Source of the DNA: an uncultured Solobacterium sp.
GTDB taxonomy: Bacteria; Bacillota_I; Bacilli_A; Erysipelotrichales; Erysipelotrichaceae
NCBI GenBank assembly: GCA_900554555.1
Contig: USIC01000001.1
Span: forward strand, 1-17,077
Reading direction: 5' to 3'
Length of the DNA stretch: 17,077 nucleotides
The position numbers and the translations under genes were made by a program. The notes under the pieces are model-generated. The model ran no database searches and was not told the origin of the DNA. It was given only the letters and a program-made list of their open reading frames with translations. Below are positions 14,864 to 17,077 of this stretch, one piece after another. The first letter of the stretch is position 1; the number at the start of each line of letters is the position of its first letter.

Positions 14864-17050
14864 ATGGGATTATTTGGAAATCTATTCGATAGTGAAAAAA
14901 GACACTTTCATCAAGCTGAAGTACTCGCAGATAAAGTTTTGAAATTAGAAGAGACTTATGCGCAGAAATCAGACGATGAGTTACGTGAAGTAACAAAACA
15001 ACTACAAGAAAAAATACAGGCAGGAGCATCTTTGAAAGATGTACTGCCTGATGCTTTTGCGAATGCTCGTGAAGCTGCAAAGCGTGTTTTAAATGAGTTT
15101 CCATATCGTGTTCAGGTATTAGGTGGCATCCTATTACATGAAGGTGATATTGCGGAGATGAAGACCGGTGAAGGTAAGACATTAACAGCTGTTATGCCAA
15201 TTTACTTACATGCCTTAGCAGGTAAGGGTGCACATGTTGTAACTGTCAATGAGTATCTTGCTAAGCGTGATGCGGAATGGATGGGACGTGTATATACGTT
15301 CCTTGGTCTAACGGTAGGATGTAACTTACATTCGCTTTCTGAAAGTGAGAAGCGAGAAGCATATGCTTGTGATATTACTTATACAACAAATTCAGAACTA
15401 GGCTTTGATTATCTAAGAGATAACATGGTAATGCGTAAGGAACAGCGTGTTTTACGTGGTTTGCACTACGCAGTATTGGATGAGGTTGACTCCATCTTGA
15501 TTGATGAAGCACGAACACCTTTAATTATCAGTGGTCCTGGTCCAGTATTAGACCAACAGTATATTCAGGCTGATCGTTTTGCAAAGAGTTGCAAGAGAGA
15601 TGTTGATTTTGAGATTGACCGTGAAGACCGTACCGTTGTATTAACGGACGCCGGTTTAAAGAAAGCGGACCGTGCCTTCGGCATTGAAAACATCTATAAT
15701 GGTGAACATGCAAGCATAGTTCATTATATTCAAAATGCAATGCGTGCTAACTATCTGATGACGAGAGATGTTGAGTATGTAGTGGGTGATGATGAAATTA
15801 TTCTTGTTGATCAGTTTACTGGTAGAAAGATGGCTGGTCGTGAATTCAGTGATGGATTACATCAGGCGATTCAAGCCAAAGAAAATGTTGGTATCAAGCA
15901 AGAAACAATTACACTTGCGACAATTACTTATCAGAACTTCTTCCGTTTATACGACCTGTTAAGTGGTATGACTGGTACAGCAAAGACAGAAGAAGACGAA
16001 TTCTTGAATACCTATAACATGCGTGTATATGAGGTGCCTACCAATAGACCTATAGCACGTATTGATGAACCTGATCTTGTATTCAAAGATAGACATGAAA
16101 AATATGAAGCAATTGTTAAACATACAAAAGAACTGTATGAAAAGGGACAGCCAGTCTTAATCGGTACATTATCTATCGGTATCAATGAAGCACTCAGTGA
16201 AATGTTAAAGAAACAGAATATTCCTCATCATGTATTGAATGCAAAAAATGATGAAAATGAAGCTGAGATTATTGCGAAGGCAGGACAAAAGTTTGCGGTA
16301 ACAGTTGCGACGAATATGGCTGGTCGTGGTACGGATATTAAGCTTGGCGAAGGTGTTGCACAGCTTGGTGGTCTTGCGGTACTTGGTAGTGAACGTCATG
16401 AAGCAAAGCGCATTGATAATCAGTTACGTGGACGTTCTGGCCGTCAAGGTGATCCAGGCTTCTCTAGATTCTATTGTTCCATGGATGATGATTTGATTGT
16501 GGAATATCATACAGATGAAAGCGAAGGTATGATTGAACGCTTTGAACATGATAAAGAAAATATCAATAAGATGAGAGCGCTCATTGACCGCACGCAAGAA
16601 AGAGCAGAAGGTCTACACTTTGATACACGTAAAAATACACTTGAATATGACGATGTATTAATGGCACAACGTCATTTGATCTATGACCAACGAGATAAGG
16701 TACTTGATCTTGAGGATATGGAACCGCTCGTTTATGAACTTGTGAAAGAGAATGTATCTGCTGCAATTGAAGGATATTATCAGATTCCAAATAAGAATGA
16801 TGCAAAGGAGAAACTTGCACAATATTTAAACAGTTTAGGAATTGATGGTAAACAGTATGCAGAGACAATCCACAGAGGATCACAAGAAGAGATTACAAAT
16901 GCAATTATAGATGTCTACCATAAACAGACTGCAGAGCTCCCACAAGAAGAACTACAGCGAATGGTAAAGTTTATCTTCTTACAGATTCTTGATCGTGAGT
17001 GGATTCACCATGTGGATGTTATGGAACATTTAAAGACTAGTGTTCGTTTA
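14864..17050 (+). CDS. secA: Protein translocase ATPase SecA (3' end missing)
   Basis: The frame is open from ATG 14864 to the window end; genuine sequence covers about 729 residues. SecA drives preprotein export through SecYEG. Seen in order: NBD1 Walker A MKTGEGKT (99-106, K105), DEAD-like LDEVDSILIDEARTPLIISG (D206), the preprotein cross-linking domain (about 220-345), NBD2 with GMTGTAKTEEDEF, TNMAGRGTDIKLGEGV and QLRGRSGRQGDPG, then the helical scaffold and wing domains, stopping near WIHHVDVMEHLKTSVRL. A typical Bacillota SecA is about 780-840 residues, so about 50-110 are missing, including any C-terminal zinc finger. AAGAGG at 14852-14857 precedes the ATG, three bases after pulA. Complete motifs argue for the housekeeping SecA over SecA2. 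Residues after about 729 are adapter-derived. Confidence 0.95.
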
Positions 17051-17077
17051 AGATCGGAAGAGCGTCGTGTAGGGAAA
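17051..17077. other. Illumina TruSeq adapter sequence (artefact)
   Basis: These 27 bases begin AGATCGGAAGAGCGTCGTGT and continue AGGGAAA. They equal the reverse complement of the 3' part of the TruSeq universal/read 1 adapter. In the SecA frame they read RSEERRVGK, which is unlike the usual SecA continuation after the conserved HLxxSVxLR segment. The first base or codon could also be genomic by coincidence. This is untrimmed adapter at a contig end. Confidence 0.97.

Noticed and set aside
14864..17050. Accessory SecA2 instead of housekeeping SecA.
   Set aside because: All canonical SecA motifs are present in their usual form with no obvious domain loss. The missing C-terminus prevents full certainty.
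17051..17077. A divergent natural SecA ending RSEERRVGK.
   Set aside because: The nucleotides match a synthetic adapter over all 27 bases, a far better explanation than divergence in a conserved protein.

Overview
The window looks like a chromosomal segment from a low-GC Gram-positive bacterium (Bacillota). An Erysipelotrichia-type relative is my best guess, from protein style and gene content; that placement is inference, not proof. All genes lie on the + strand and are tightly packed, often overlapping, with strong AGGAGG-type ribosome binding sites. There are no RNA genes, mobile elements, CRISPR arrays or phage genes, and no gene-free stretch over 300 bases.

Region 1 (about 98-8625) is one long co-directional cluster: yybS (DUF2232 membrane protein), gdpP (c-di-AMP phosphodiesterase), rplI, dnaB, a membrane-anchored LysM-G5-LytM protein, walJ (MBL-fold hydrolase), an HtrA-like PDZ protein and rlmH. 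It resembles the Bacillus/Staphylococcus neighbourhood gdpP-rplI-dnaC ... walRKHIJ-htrC-rlmH. Here the WalRK two-component system and its YycH/YycI partners are absent between dnaB and walJ, and the LysM-G5-LytM gene sits there instead. Three anomalies stand out. gdpP carries an in-frame TAA at codon 127 of 656. The LytM domain has lost two zinc-ligand histidines. The HtrA-like protein has lost all three catalytic triad residues.

Region 2 (8626-9060) is a separate ptsH (HPr) transcription unit with an extended -10 promoter and a clear rho-independent terminator. Region 3 (9064-10823) is a single-gene unit for a PgcA-type phosphoglucomutase, with its own promoter and a strong terminator. Region 4 (10879-end) is glgB (branching enzyme), an intracellular type I pullulanase/debranching enzyme and secA, with gaps of only 2 and 3 bases. 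Phosphoglucomutase, GlgB and pullulanase together point to storage or use of an internal alpha-glucan. The pgcA and glgB promoters share a nearly identical 13-base extended -10 element.

The last 27 bases (17051-17077) are not genomic: they match the Illumina TruSeq adapter exactly. The window therefore ends in untrimmed adapter, and the last residues of the apparent SecA reading frame are artefactual.

The best candidate for something undescribed is the pair of envelope-facing, catalytically dead peptidase homologues flanking walJ.
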